Source of the DNA: Salinirubrum litoreum | GTDB taxonomy: Archaea > Halobacteriota > Halobacteria > Halobacteriales > Haloferacaceae | Assembly: GCF_020567425.1 (NCBI RefSeq) | Contig: NZ_JAJCVJ010000003.1 | Coordinates: forward strand, 62,001-126,000 | Reading direction: 5' to 3' | Length of the DNA: 64,000 nucleotides | Shown here: piece by piece, positions 25,630 through 33,722 of the stretch | Layout of the letters: every line of letters starts with the position of its first letter | How positions within the stretch are numbered: the stretch's first letter is position 1 | Made by a program: the position numbers and the translations under genes | Notes under the pieces: generated by a model | Seen by the model: only the letters and a program-made list of their open reading frames with translations | The model's database searches: none | Told to the model about the DNA's origin: nothing

Positions 25630-27270
25630 TTAGCGGTCCAGCCAGTTGTCGTGGAACTGGAGCGTCGACCCGTCAGGTGCGCCGACCGGCCCCTTGTACG
25701 CGGGCTGTGCGGCGTAGATGCTGGGCTGCCACCACAGGAGCAGGTGACCGGACCGGTCCTCGTGGAGGATCTCGGTCGCCTGGTGGTAGAGGTCCGCCCG
25801 TTCGTCCTCGTCGTAGATAGTGCGGGCCTCCTCGACGAGACTGTTGTACTCCTCGTTCTCCCAGCCGGTGAAGAAGAACGCCCCGTTGGGGTGGAGGAAC
25901 TTATAGAACGACACGTCAGGGTACCACAGCGCGAGGTACGAACTGGTCGTCGCCTGGAAGTCGCGGTTCGAGTAGACGTCCGAGAGCCAGGTACTCCACG
26001 TGATCTGCTGGATCTGGAGGTCGATGCCCACCTCGGCGGCGTCGGCGGCGATCACCTCCGCACCCTGCACCTGCGTCGGGTACGACTGCGGGATCTTGAA
26101 CGTCGCCGAGTAGCCGTCCGACATGCCGGCCGCGTCGAGATGTTCCTGTGCCCTGTCGAGGTCGCGTTCACGCGGCGAGACGTCGGGGTTGACGTAGGGG
26201 CTGCCGGGTGTCGCCGGGGAGGCAGTCGTCTGGCCGGTGCCGTACAGCGCCGCCTCGGCGACTTTCTCCTTGTCGATGGCGTAATCGAGTGCGAGCCGAG
26301 CGTCCCGGTTGTCGAACGGTGCCCGGTCGCAGTTGAGTCCGAGGTAGACCAGCGACTTCGGGAACTGCGTCTCGAACCGGACGCTGGAGTCGTTCTGGAC
26401 CTGCGAGGCGTCCTTCGGCGCGATGCCGTTGATGAAGTCGTACTCGCCCGCCGAGAAGGACTGGAGCCTGACGCTCGGGTCGGGGATCTCGCTCTTGACG
26501 ATCTCGTCGATGAAGGGGCCGTCCTCGTCGCTGGCTCCCCAGTAGTCCTCGTACCGGGTCATCGTGAACGAGGTCTCGACCTCCCGGCTCTCGAACTGAT
26601 ACGGACCCGTTCCGATCGGGTCTTCGACCATGTCCTTCGCGGCGTTCTCCGCCGGCATGATGGCGAGTTCCGCAGTCGCCATCTTCGCGATGAACGGCGC
26701 GAACGGCTGGGTGAGTTTGATCTCGAAGGTGTAGTCGTCTGGTGCCCGAAGCTCCTCCACCATCTCGAAGAAGCCGGTCGCGAGGAAGTCACCGTTCTGG
26801 ACACGCTCGTACGTCGCCAGCACGTCTTCCGAGGTCATCTCCGAGCCGTCGTGGAAGGTGACGCCCTCGCGGAGGTCCATCGACAGCAGGGTGTTGTTCT
26901 CGGACTGTTCCAGGGAGGTGGCGAGGTGGGGTTCGATCGTGTAGTCGTCCTGCAGGCGGACCAGTTCCTCGTAGATGTTCTCGAGGACCCGCTTCGACGC
27001 CGCCGAGGTGTCGATGTGAGGGTCTAACCCCTGGACGGGAACGGCACCGCCCCACTGGAGCGTGCCGCCCATCTTCGCGTTTCCGGGCGCCGCTGTCGCC
27101 GTCTCGTCGGAGCCGCCACCGCCGCCGCCTGCGGTCTCCGTCGAGTCGGCCCCGCCGCCGGTACAGCCAGCGAGCGCCGTGACACCGGTCACGCCGATCG
27201 CGCCGAGGAACGCACGACGCTTTGAGCTGTAGCTACTCGGGGGGGAAGACCCCTTGCTATTGCGTTGCAT
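25630..27270 (-). CDS. Dpp/Opp-type substrate-binding lipoprotein
   Basis: A 546-residue family 5 extracellular solute-binding protein. A twin-arginine signal (KRRAFLGAIG) leads to a lipobox (ALAGC), then a Gly/Ser/Thr linker. The mature domain begins GGTLQWGGAVPVQGLDPHIDTS and contains GVTFHDGSEMTSEDV, the usual landmarks of DppA/OppA. A TATA-like GATAAGTA complement lies 27-34 bases upstream at 27297-27304. It is the first gene of the importer operon and diverges from the carbamoyl-hydrolase-like gene. Ligand class is probably peptide or a modified amino acid, judging by neighbours. Confidence 0.92.
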   Translation of the reverse strand: MQRNSKGSSPPSSYSSKRRAFLGAIGVTGVTALAGCTGGGADSTETAGGGGGGSDETATAAPGNAKMGGTLQWGGAVPVQGLDPHIDTSAASKRVLENIYEELVRLQDDYTIEPHLATSLEQSENNTLLSMDLREGVTFHDGSEMTSEDVLATYERVQNGDFLATGFFEMVEELRAPDDYTFEIKLTQPFAPFIAKMATAELAIMPAENAAKDMVEDPIGTGPYQFESREVETSFTMTRYEDYWGASDEDGPFIDEIVKSEIPDPSVRLQSFSAGEYDFINGIAPKDASQVQNDSSVRFETQFPKSLVYLGLNCDRAPFDNRDARLALDYAIDKEKVAEAALYGTGQTTASPATPGSPYVNPDVSPRERDLDRAQEHLDAAGMSDGYSATFKIPQSYPTQVQGAEVIAADAAEVGIDLQIQQITWSTWLSDVYSNRDFQATTSSYLALWYPDVSFYKFLHPNGAFFFTGWENEEYNSLVEEARTIYDEDERADLYHQATEILHEDRSGHLLLWWQPSIYAAQPAYKGPVGAPDGSTLQFHDNWLDR

Positions 27271-27434
27271 ACGCTGATATGGTTCCGCTCCCCTGTGATA
27301 AGTATTCGGGTTGTGTGGGTTTCCACCCGTTCGATTGTTAGCCGATCTCCCAAAAATAGTTCATGCGCGTTGTTGTCTGGCTGGCTGCGTCCCATAGAAT
27401 CAAATAGGGGCGATCACGTCTGCCACGGTATCGC

Positions 27435-28682
27435 ATGGACGTAAACCAAGCGCGACTGCGGAGTGACCTCGAAGCCACGGCTGAGTTCGGCGCCGTACCG
27501 TCGCCGGCAGGGCGTGGCCGAACGGTGTTGACGGGGACAGATGCGGATCGACGGGCACGGGAGTTCTTCTGTGAACGACTCCGCGACGCCGGCCTCACGG
27601 TTCGGACAGACGCGGTCGGCACCATCGTCGGGCGCTGGTGTCCGGACAGTGCTGATCCGGACGCACCGGCTGTCGCGACGGGGAGTCACCTCGACTCAGT
27701 CCCCGAGGGCGGTATCTTCGACGGCCCACTCGGCGTCTACGCCGGCCTCGAAGCCGTCCGGACGCTCCAGGAGGCGGGCGTCGAACCGGCCCGGCCGATC
27801 GACGTCGTCTCGTTCACCGAGGAGGAGGGTCAGCGGTTCGGCGGTGGGCTGATCGGTTCCGGGGTGGCCGTCGGCGAACTCTCCGTCGAGGAGGCACTCG
27901 CCATCGAGGACGCGGACGGCGTGCCGCTGGGAGACGCACTCGCCGACATCGGCTTCCGGGGCGACGGGCGAATCGACGCCGGCGAGTGGGACTCGTGGCT
28001 CGAAGTTCACATCGAGCAGTCGGAACGACTCACGGACGCCGGCGCACAGGTCGGTATCGTCTCCAGCATCGTCGGCCTGACGCGGTGTCACGTCGAGATC
28101 AGGGGCGAGGCGGACCACGCCGGCACCACGTCGATGACGACCCGCGCCGACGCGCTGGCTGCTGCCGGGGAGTTCCTCCTGGACGTCGAGGCGGCACCGG
28201 CGGCCCGGACAGACAGGAACGAGACGGCCGTCGCCACGGTCGGTCGATTGAACGTCTCTCCGAACGCCCCGAACGTCGTCGCCGGTGCAGTCGACCTGAC
28301 CGTCGACGTCCGGGACGTCGACTATGGGACCATCGAGGCGCTGACGGACGCCGCACGGGAGAGCCTCACACGACTCGAACGTGAGCGCCCGGTCGAGACC
28401 AGTCTGGACCACGCTTGGGACCGCCGACCCGTCGAGATGAGCCCCCGTCTCCGTGCTGTCGTCCGGGAAGCCGGCGAGGCGGCGGGGGTCAACTCGCTCG
28501 ACCTCCACTCCGGTGCTGGGCACGACACGATGCACGTCGGCAGCGTGACGGACGCCGCGCTCCTGTTTGCACCCTCGGAGGACGGCATCTCACACAACCC
28601 CCGCGAGTGGACCGACTGGGCCGACTGTGCGGCCGTGACGCAGGTGCTGGCGCGGTCTCTCGCTACGCTCACGAACTCGTAG
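27435..28682 (+). CDS. M20-family N-carbamoyl-L-amino-acid hydrolase / allantoate amidohydrolase-like enzyme
   Basis: A 415-residue zinc hydrolase of the HyuC/AllC/UAH group in peptidase family M20. Metal-ligand motifs are GSHLDSVPEGGIFDG (H85, D96), SFTEEEGQRFGG (E130/E131), EVHIEQSERL and the C-terminal HSGAGHDTMH. A dimerisation domain lies between about residues 215 and 330. These enzymes split N-carbamoyl amino acids, ureidoglycolate or allantoate, giving ammonia and CO2. The divergent Dpp importer and following IclR gene suggest it acts on the imported compound. The exact substrate cannot be told from sequence. Confidence 0.88.
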   Translation: MDVNQARLRSDLEATAEFGAVPSPAGRGRTVLTGTDADRRAREFFCERLRDAGLTVRTDAVGTIVGRWCPDSADPDAPAVATGSHLDSVPEGGIFDGPLGVYAGLEAVRTLQEAGVEPARPIDVVSFTEEEGQRFGGGLIGSGVAVGELSVEEALAIEDADGVPLGDALADIGFRGDGRIDAGEWDSWLEVHIEQSERLTDAGAQVGIVSSIVGLTRCHVEIRGEADHAGTTSMTTRADALAAAGEFLLDVEAAPAARTDRNETAVATVGRLNVSPNAPNVVAGAVDLTVDVRDVDYGTIEALTDAARESLTRLERERPVETSLDHAWDRRPVEMSPRLRAVVREAGEAAGVNSLDLHSGAGHDTMHVGSVTDAALLFAPSEDGISHNPREWTDWADCAAVTQVLARSLATLTNS

Positions 28683-28893
28683 TCGACGGTTAGTGGCTCG
28701 TGTCAACACGACACACTCACCGTCAGTGAAACGAGAACGTCGTATCGTCGCTCTTCGTGGCGCATCGAACACGAACTGCGTCGCTTCTTCGAGAACACTG
28801 TGGCTCGTCGCTCGAGTCCTCTTTCGGTCATCGTCACCTACTCGTTGTTTGTGAAATGCGAACATCCTTGTGCGCTCCGTGTGAGTAGTACGT

Positions 28894-29709
28894 ATGACGA
28901 CAGACGAGACGCCCGGGTCGCCACGGACTCTCCAGACGGTCTCGCGTGCCCTCGACGTCGTGCAGGCACTGAAACGACTCGACGGCGCCGGCGTGACCGA
29001 ACTCGCAGACCATCTCGACATCTCGAAGAGCGTCGCGTACAACTACCTGAGCACCCTCCGTGCGGAGAAGTTCGTCGTCAAGGAGGGGGACACCTACCGA
29101 CTCTCCCTGCAGTTTCTGCTACTGGGCGAGTACGTCCGGAACCAGAACACCCTGTACCAAATCGGGAAGCCGGAACTGGACACCCTCGCTGCTGAGACCG
29201 GCGAGTTCGCGCACCTCGCCACGGAACAACACGGCCTCGGGGTGAACCTCTACAAGGTCAGCGGGGACAAGGCGGTCGGCGACAGCTATCAGGTGAACAA
29301 ACTCCAACGGGCAGACTACCTCCACTTTTCGGCGACGGGCAAGGCCATCCTTTCACAACTGCCACGGGAGCGCGTCGAGTGGATCGTCGACCGGTACGGC
29401 CTCCCGGCGAAGACGGACGAGACGATCACGGAGCGTGGGGACCTGTTTGCAGCACTCGAAGCGGTCCGGGAACGTGGCTACGCCCTCAACGACGAGGAGG
29501 AGGTCACGGGACTCCAGGCCATAGGGGCCCCGATCTGTGACCGCCACGACCGGGTTCTGGGCTCAGTCAGCGTCTCCGGTCCGGTTCGGCGGATGAAAGA
29601 ACCGGAATATCACGACGACATCGTCGACCAGGTGATCAACACCGCGAACGTCATCGAGGTGAACGTCAACATGGACGACGCGGACGACGACTTTCCGACG
29701 TTCGCCTGA
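28894..29709 (+). CDS. IclR-family transcriptional regulator 1
   Basis: A 271-residue regulator with an N-terminal winged helix (TLQTVSRALDVVQALKRLD, then VTELADHLDISKSVAYNYL) and a C-terminal IclR ligand-binding domain (FSATGKAILSQLPRERVEW, GAPICDRHDRVLGSVSVSGP). In haloarchaea such proteins commonly control adjacent catabolic or transport genes. It lies 211 bases after the carbamoyl-hydrolase-like gene and probably regulates that gene and the divergent Dpp operon. A second IclR protein is at 34393. Confidence 0.9.
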   Translation: MTTDETPGSPRTLQTVSRALDVVQALKRLDGAGVTELADHLDISKSVAYNYLSTLRAEKFVVKEGDTYRLSLQFLLLGEYVRNQNTLYQIGKPELDTLAAETGEFAHLATEQHGLGVNLYKVSGDKAVGDSYQVNKLQRADYLHFSATGKAILSQLPRERVEWIVDRYGLPAKTDETITERGDLFAALEAVRERGYALNDEEEVTGLQAIGAPICDRHDRVLGSVSVSGPVRRMKEPEYHDDIVDQVINTANVIEVNVNMDDADDDFPTFA

Positions 29710-29760
29710 CCTGCACGTTTTCGAGAGACGAACCTCGCGGCAGGTCGATCTCCTCGATTT

Positions 29761-29783
29761 TGGGACAGTTTAAGTCTGTCCCA
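29761..29783. repeat. 23-bp inverted repeat, copy 1
   Basis: TGGGACAG and CTGTCCCA flank a 7-base centre (TTTAAGT), a perfect 8-7-8 dyad. It begins 51 bases after the stop of IclR regulator 1. A second copy of equal length starts 76 bases further on. It could be an operator, a terminus of a small mobile element, or a hairpin in an RNA. Confidence 0.6.
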
Positions 29784-29836
29784 ACACTGGACCCTGGGCT
29801 ATCCTCCTTACTGTGAGACGCTGATCCACCGCGATT

Positions 29837-29859
29837 TGGGACGAACTCAGTCTGTCCCA
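29837..29859. repeat. 23-bp inverted repeat, copy 2
   Basis: TGGGAC and GTCCCA bound a 23-base site whose right half, AGTCTGTCCCA, is identical to that of the copy at 29761. Only the inner left arm differs, so symmetry here is 6 bases per arm. Retention of the same length and right half argues that the two sites are related and not accidental. Confidence 0.6.
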
Positions 29860-30140
29860 GAATCGTCGAGTGGAGGGTCGTCCCATCGTGCTCTCCTGTC
29901 GACACGTCCGTTCACACGGTCGGAGGTGTCCCGTCGGTGCCCGCTCATTGATCCAGATACGAGAGACGGTGAGTACCTGCGAGCACAGTCGGTCCATCCC
30001 TCGAACCGGGGGATGGCGAGCGGACTCCACCGACCGACACCGGCCGGGCGCTCGGCTTGCCGTAATATTCATCCAGCGTGTTCTCCCATCGTTGGTGGCT
30101 ATCCTCGTGGGGAGAGTGAATCGGATGAAGAGAGATAGCC

Positions 30141-31047
30141 ATGGCTGAGAGTCTCGGCCTGAAAGAAGGTGTCTCGATGGCACTCGGCGGGATGATCGGG
30201 GGCGGCATCTACGCCGTTCTCGGTGTCGTGGCGGGCATCACCAGTTCCGCCATCTGGCTGGCGTTTCTCATCTCCGGTGCCTCGCCACGTGCGCGGGCTA
30301 CTCGTACAACGTGCTCAACAGTCTCACGATCAGGAGAGCATCGCCGACCCGGTGGAGACGATCAGGAAGGCGGTCTGCGTCTCGATCCCCGTCGCGGTCG
30401 CCATCTACGTTCTCGTGGGGGTGGTGACGGTGAACCTCGTTACCCAGACGCTGGAGTCGTACCCCCACGTCGCACTGAAGGACGCCGCCTCGACGATGAT
30501 GCAACCGTACGGACTGGCGGGGGTCGGTGGCGTCGTACTCGCGCTCTCGGCGCTGTTCTCGACGGGCAGTGTCATCAACGCGACGCTGTTCTCGTCAACC
30601 CACTTCGCGAAGGGGATGCTCAGCAACGACCTGCTCCCCGACCAGATCGGTGACGCGGCCGCAGAGGGACTTCCCGAACGAACGGTGCTGGTCCTCGGGG
30701 CGATCACCGCAGCCTTCACGTGGTACGGAAGTCTCGGGGCGATCACCTCATTCGCCTCGCTGGCGTTTATCCTAGTGTTCGGCGCGATGAGCTACCTCGC
30801 GTGGCGCCAGCGTGTTACCGACGAAGTGAACGCCGCTGTTCCCGCAGTCGGAACGCTCGGCGCACTGGTGTTCTTCTCGCTGATGCTGTACAACCTCTAC
30901 GTCCGGGAGCGCTACACGTTCTACATGGTGCTCGGCATCGCCACCGTCGTGTTCGCCGTCGAACTCCTCTACTTCGAGCGGGAACGCATCGAACAGGAGG
31001 TCACGCAGTTCGACCCCGACGTAGAGAGCTTCACCGAGGACAGCTGA
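30141..31047 (+). pseudogene. Broken APC-family amino-acid permease
   Basis: Parts of one APC transporter appear in three frames. Residues 1-47 (LGLKEGVSMALGGMIGGGIY, helices 1-2) are in the frame of the ATG at 30141. CAGYSYNVLN, the next expected block, is in another frame at 30290-30319. From about 30331 a third frame gives the family's later part (ESIADPVETIRKAV onward), with helices 8-12 intact to the stop at 31047. The region for roughly helices 3-7, some 170 residues, is missing. So there are at least two disruptions, one with a large deletion. No functional transporter is expected, although the C-terminal half remains open from 30223. Confidence 0.85.
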
Positions 31048-31642
31048 CTACCGTCCAGTCGGAGATTCGCCCCGCTTCCGAAGGGCCGGACGAGGCCCGT
31101 GGTCGCTGTGAAGACGTCCCAGCACCGGACGCGATGTTTCACCCACGGGGCGACGGGACGCGTTCGAGAAGTGGGTGGCGTACCGAGCGCACCGGGTGTC
31201 GGGATCTAGTGAGTCTTCGAATCGGAAACGACTGGCCCTGACCGTATGTCACGAGTCCTCAGGCCCGGAATACGATTCAGAGTTCCCCGTCTGCAGGGCG
31301 TGGCTCGCCCTCGAAGGCGGCCACGCTCCCGGTGGACCGAACGACCTAGCGAACTCTACAGGCAGAACCCCGGAATACAGGCACTTCAGGCGTCTCGCAG
31401 GCTCAATCGCTTGTGGATACAAGCGGCACGGGTTACGAATCTCTCGTCGGTACATCTGGCCAAACAGTGAATGGTGTTCTCCCGAATCTCCGGTGAGTCC
31501 AGTAACGCCACTGCGTACCACCGTACCGTCGCGGATTCGACTGACAGGGACGGGCTATCGAGCGAATTCGTTTCCGTAGCGATCGCGGCCGATCGGTCTC
31601 CGATAGAGCGTGACGACGGGACCGGGCCAGCGTCCCCGTCTA
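31048..31642. other. 595-base stretch without a recognisable gene
   Basis: Between the APC pseudogene and ASRP copy 2 I see only short open frames on both strands, the longest about 134 codons, with no family resemblance and no promoter at the right place. Composition is a little less GC-rich around 31240-31500 than in flanking genes. It may be decayed coding DNA or a vanished mobile element. Confidence 0.45.
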
Positions 31643-33592
31643 TTAGATCGACTCGACGCGGTGGTACGAGTCGTCGAGTGCCGCGGCGTCTTCGGGGAGG
31701 AGCGCCACGACGAGGTGGGGGGCGAACTCCGAGAAGTAGTCGACGAGCGCGGCGATGCGTCCGGCGTCGATCGCCTCCAGGGAGTCCAGCAGCATGAACG
31801 GCACCTCCTCGTGGACCTCGTGGACCCGGTAGCCCGCGAGCGCGAACACCAGTCCAGTTACTTCCCGTTCGCTCTCGCTGAGGTGGTCGATGGTGTCCTC
31901 GTACGCCGTGCCGTCCTCGCTCTGGCGAATCACGTGCAGGTCGAAGACGCGCTTGATTGCCTTTCGGCGACCCTCCTTCACTTCGGTCTGTCGCCGCTCG
32001 ATCCAGATTCGCTGGAGGTTCTCGTACTCGAGGAGACCGAGGATGGCGTCCATGTGCTCGTTGAACTGCTCGACGGCGTGTGCCTCTATCTGTTCGACCT
32101 TCGTCCTGCGGTCGGCCAGTTGCTCCGTGATCTCCGCTCTCCGTGCGTCGAGATCCTCACGCTCGGCGAGTTCGGCTTCCACCTCCGTGATGCGCTTTTC
32201 GACTTCCGCGAGGTCGTCCGTCAGTTGCTGAATCTCGAATTCGAGTCGGTTCGCCTCCTTGTGGAGGGCGAGGACCTCGCTGTAGTCCTGCTCGGGGATC
32301 TCGTCGACCGCCGCTTCGAGTCTCTCGACCGTGTCACTCAGTTCTGCTCGCCGGTCTCTGAGCGACGCCAACTGCGCCTCACGCTCGTCGATCTCCGCGA
32401 CGAGTTGGTCGTGGCGGCGCTCCAGTTCCCGTCGCCGCTTGCGTTGTTCGGTGAGTCGGTCCCGCTCCATCTGGCGGTCCCGAAGCCGGTCCGTCACGTC
32501 CCCCCGTTCGTCGAGCAGTTCACGCCGGAGCGTCCGGAGTCTCTCTACCGTCTCCTCGATGGCAGTCCGCTCGACGGTCGTCCCACACGTCCAGCAGACC
32601 AGGGCGTCGGTCCCGACGAGTCGGTCGGTCACGGCACCCTCGGTGTCCGTCTCGCGGTCCAGGGAGTCGTCCAGCAGGTCGGAGTCGCCGTCCAGCATCT
32701 CCTCGTTGAAGCTCACGATACTCTGGAGTTCGGTGACCGTCGCGTCGAGTCGTTGTTGCCGGCTCCGCAGGTCGTCGATCTCCGTCTCGACCGCCGTGAC
32801 GTCTGCCGCGTCGGCGGTCGTCAGGTCCGGGTCGCTCCCCTCGAGTTCGTCGAGTTCGGTCCGTAAGGCTTCGAGGCTCTCCTCCTGTGATCCGATCCGG
32901 AACCGGACAGACTCCAGGTCCGACCGGGCCTCCGTGAGGTCGTCGAGTCGGTCGTCGAGCGTCGCCTGCTTCGAGCGACTCTCCTCGACGCCGGTGTTCG
33001 CCGCCTCGATCTCTCGCTCCTTCGCGTCGAGCGCCTCGCGTCGGTCCACGATCTCCGATTCGAGCGTGGACCGGCGGTTCTCGAGGGTCGGGAGGTCCCG
33101 CTTCAGGTCGTCGAGTTCTTCGAGACGGGCCTCCACGTCACGCTTGTCCGACTGGAGCGTCGCGATCTCGGCACGGATCGCCTCGGTGTCGACCGGTCGC
33201 ATGAGGACCGCCCTGAGGTCCTCGTCACGGACGACGGCCTGTCGTGCCTCGTTCGTCTCCAGGAGGAACGCGAACAGGTCGGCGAGTTCGGGGTCTGCGA
33301 GGTAGCCGTCACCGCTCGTGACGACGCTGCCGTTCTCGCGGCGGAGCCGTCTCGTGTAGGTCTCGCCGGCTACCGACAGCGACACCTCTCCGTCCGCCGC
33401 GTCGGCCTTGAGCGAGACCCCGTCGCTGCCGAGCGCACCCATGATCGCCCGAAGGAACGACGTCCGATTCGTCGCGTTTCGACCGGTCAGCACGTTCACC
33501 CCCGGCGTCAGTGAGACCGACGTCTCTTCGATACCACCGATGTTCCGCGCCGTGAGTCGAACGTGTCCGTCGCTGAGTTCGGGACCGGTCAT
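31643..33592 (-). CDS. Archaea-specific SMC-related protein (ASRP), copy 2, altered ATPase motifs
   Basis: A 649-residue SMC/Rad50-like protein with the same plan as the one at 18950: head half, coiled-coil arm, CWTC zinc-hook motif at 333-336, second arm, head half. The P-loop position reads GRNATNRTS (37-45), with Arg43 where the catalytic Lys should be. The signature is LSESE, and the Walker B region reads FMLLDSLEAID with D603 followed by Ser604, not Glu. It may therefore bind nucleotide poorly or not hydrolyse it. A TATA-like stretch lies about 25-30 bases upstream, so it can be expressed apart from rdfA copy 2. Confidence 0.82.
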   Translation of the reverse strand: MTGPELSDGHVRLTARNIGGIEETSVSLTPGVNVLTGRNATNRTSFLRAIMGALGSDGVSLKADAADGEVSLSVAGETYTRRLRRENGSVVTSGDGYLADPELADLFAFLLETNEARQAVVRDEDLRAVLMRPVDTEAIRAEIATLQSDKRDVEARLEELDDLKRDLPTLENRRSTLESEIVDRREALDAKEREIEAANTGVEESRSKQATLDDRLDDLTEARSDLESVRFRIGSQEESLEALRTELDELEGSDPDLTTADAADVTAVETEIDDLRSRQQRLDATVTELQSIVSFNEEMLDGDSDLLDDSLDRETDTEGAVTDRLVGTDALVCWTCGTTVERTAIEETVERLRTLRRELLDERGDVTDRLRDRQMERDRLTEQRKRRRELERRHDQLVAEIDEREAQLASLRDRRAELSDTVERLEAAVDEIPEQDYSEVLALHKEANRLEFEIQQLTDDLAEVEKRITEVEAELAEREDLDARRAEITEQLADRRTKVEQIEAHAVEQFNEHMDAILGLLEYENLQRIWIERRQTEVKEGRRKAIKRVFDLHVIRQSEDGTAYEDTIDHLSESEREVTGLVFALAGYRVHEVHEEVPFMLLDSLEAIDAGRIAALVDYFSEFAPHLVVALLPEDAAALDDSYHRVESI

Positions 33593-33641
33593 TACCTACT
33601 GTCCACGAGTCGGGTACATAACGGTTCTGCCGATCGGACGC

Positions 33642-33713
33642 CGCCCATTACAGACGTATGTCTGTCATGGCTACCCGAGTGTCGGCGTTACGCCAATACG
33701 TCTGTAACGGGCG
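33642..33713. repeat. Long inverted repeat between rdfA copy 2 and ASRP copy 2
   Basis: Arms of 18 bases at 33642-33659 and 33696-33713 pair at 17 of 18 positions; the inner 12 (TTACAGACGTAT against ATACGTCTGTAA) are perfect. The spacer is 36 bases. The element fills most of the 130-base gap between the two genes of the module. As RNA it would form a stable hairpin after the rdfA stop, so it might end or attenuate transcription. As DNA it might be a protein-binding site. Confidence 0.65.
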
Positions 33714-33722
33714 TGGCCGACA

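Larger units (their letters stand above)
29710..30140. other. 431-base non-coding stretch with two related dyads
   Basis: I find no supportable gene. The first 150 bases hold two 23-bp inverted repeats of related sequence, annotated separately. The remainder, up to the broken APC permease, reads as unremarkable GC-rich DNA with interrupted short frames. Together with the pseudogene it looks like sequence left behind by a rearrangement. Confidence 0.5.

Noticed and set aside
28698-28711. 14-bp palindrome TCGTGT-CA-ACACGA as an IclR operator
   Set aside because: It lies 16 bases after the hydrolase stop and nearly 200 bases from the IclR start, away from any visible TATA box; a short GC-balanced palindrome like this is plausible by chance.
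29945-30208. A minus-strand open frame of 87 codons before the APC pseudogene, considered as a transposase remnant
   Set aside because: The translation shows no catalytic or zinc-finger motif of transposases and overlaps the pseudogene start.
31175-31579. Possible 134-codon plus-strand gene between the APC pseudogene and ASRP copy 2
   Set aside because: There is no promoter-like sequence, no recognisable family and atypical composition; competing frames of similar length exist on both strands.
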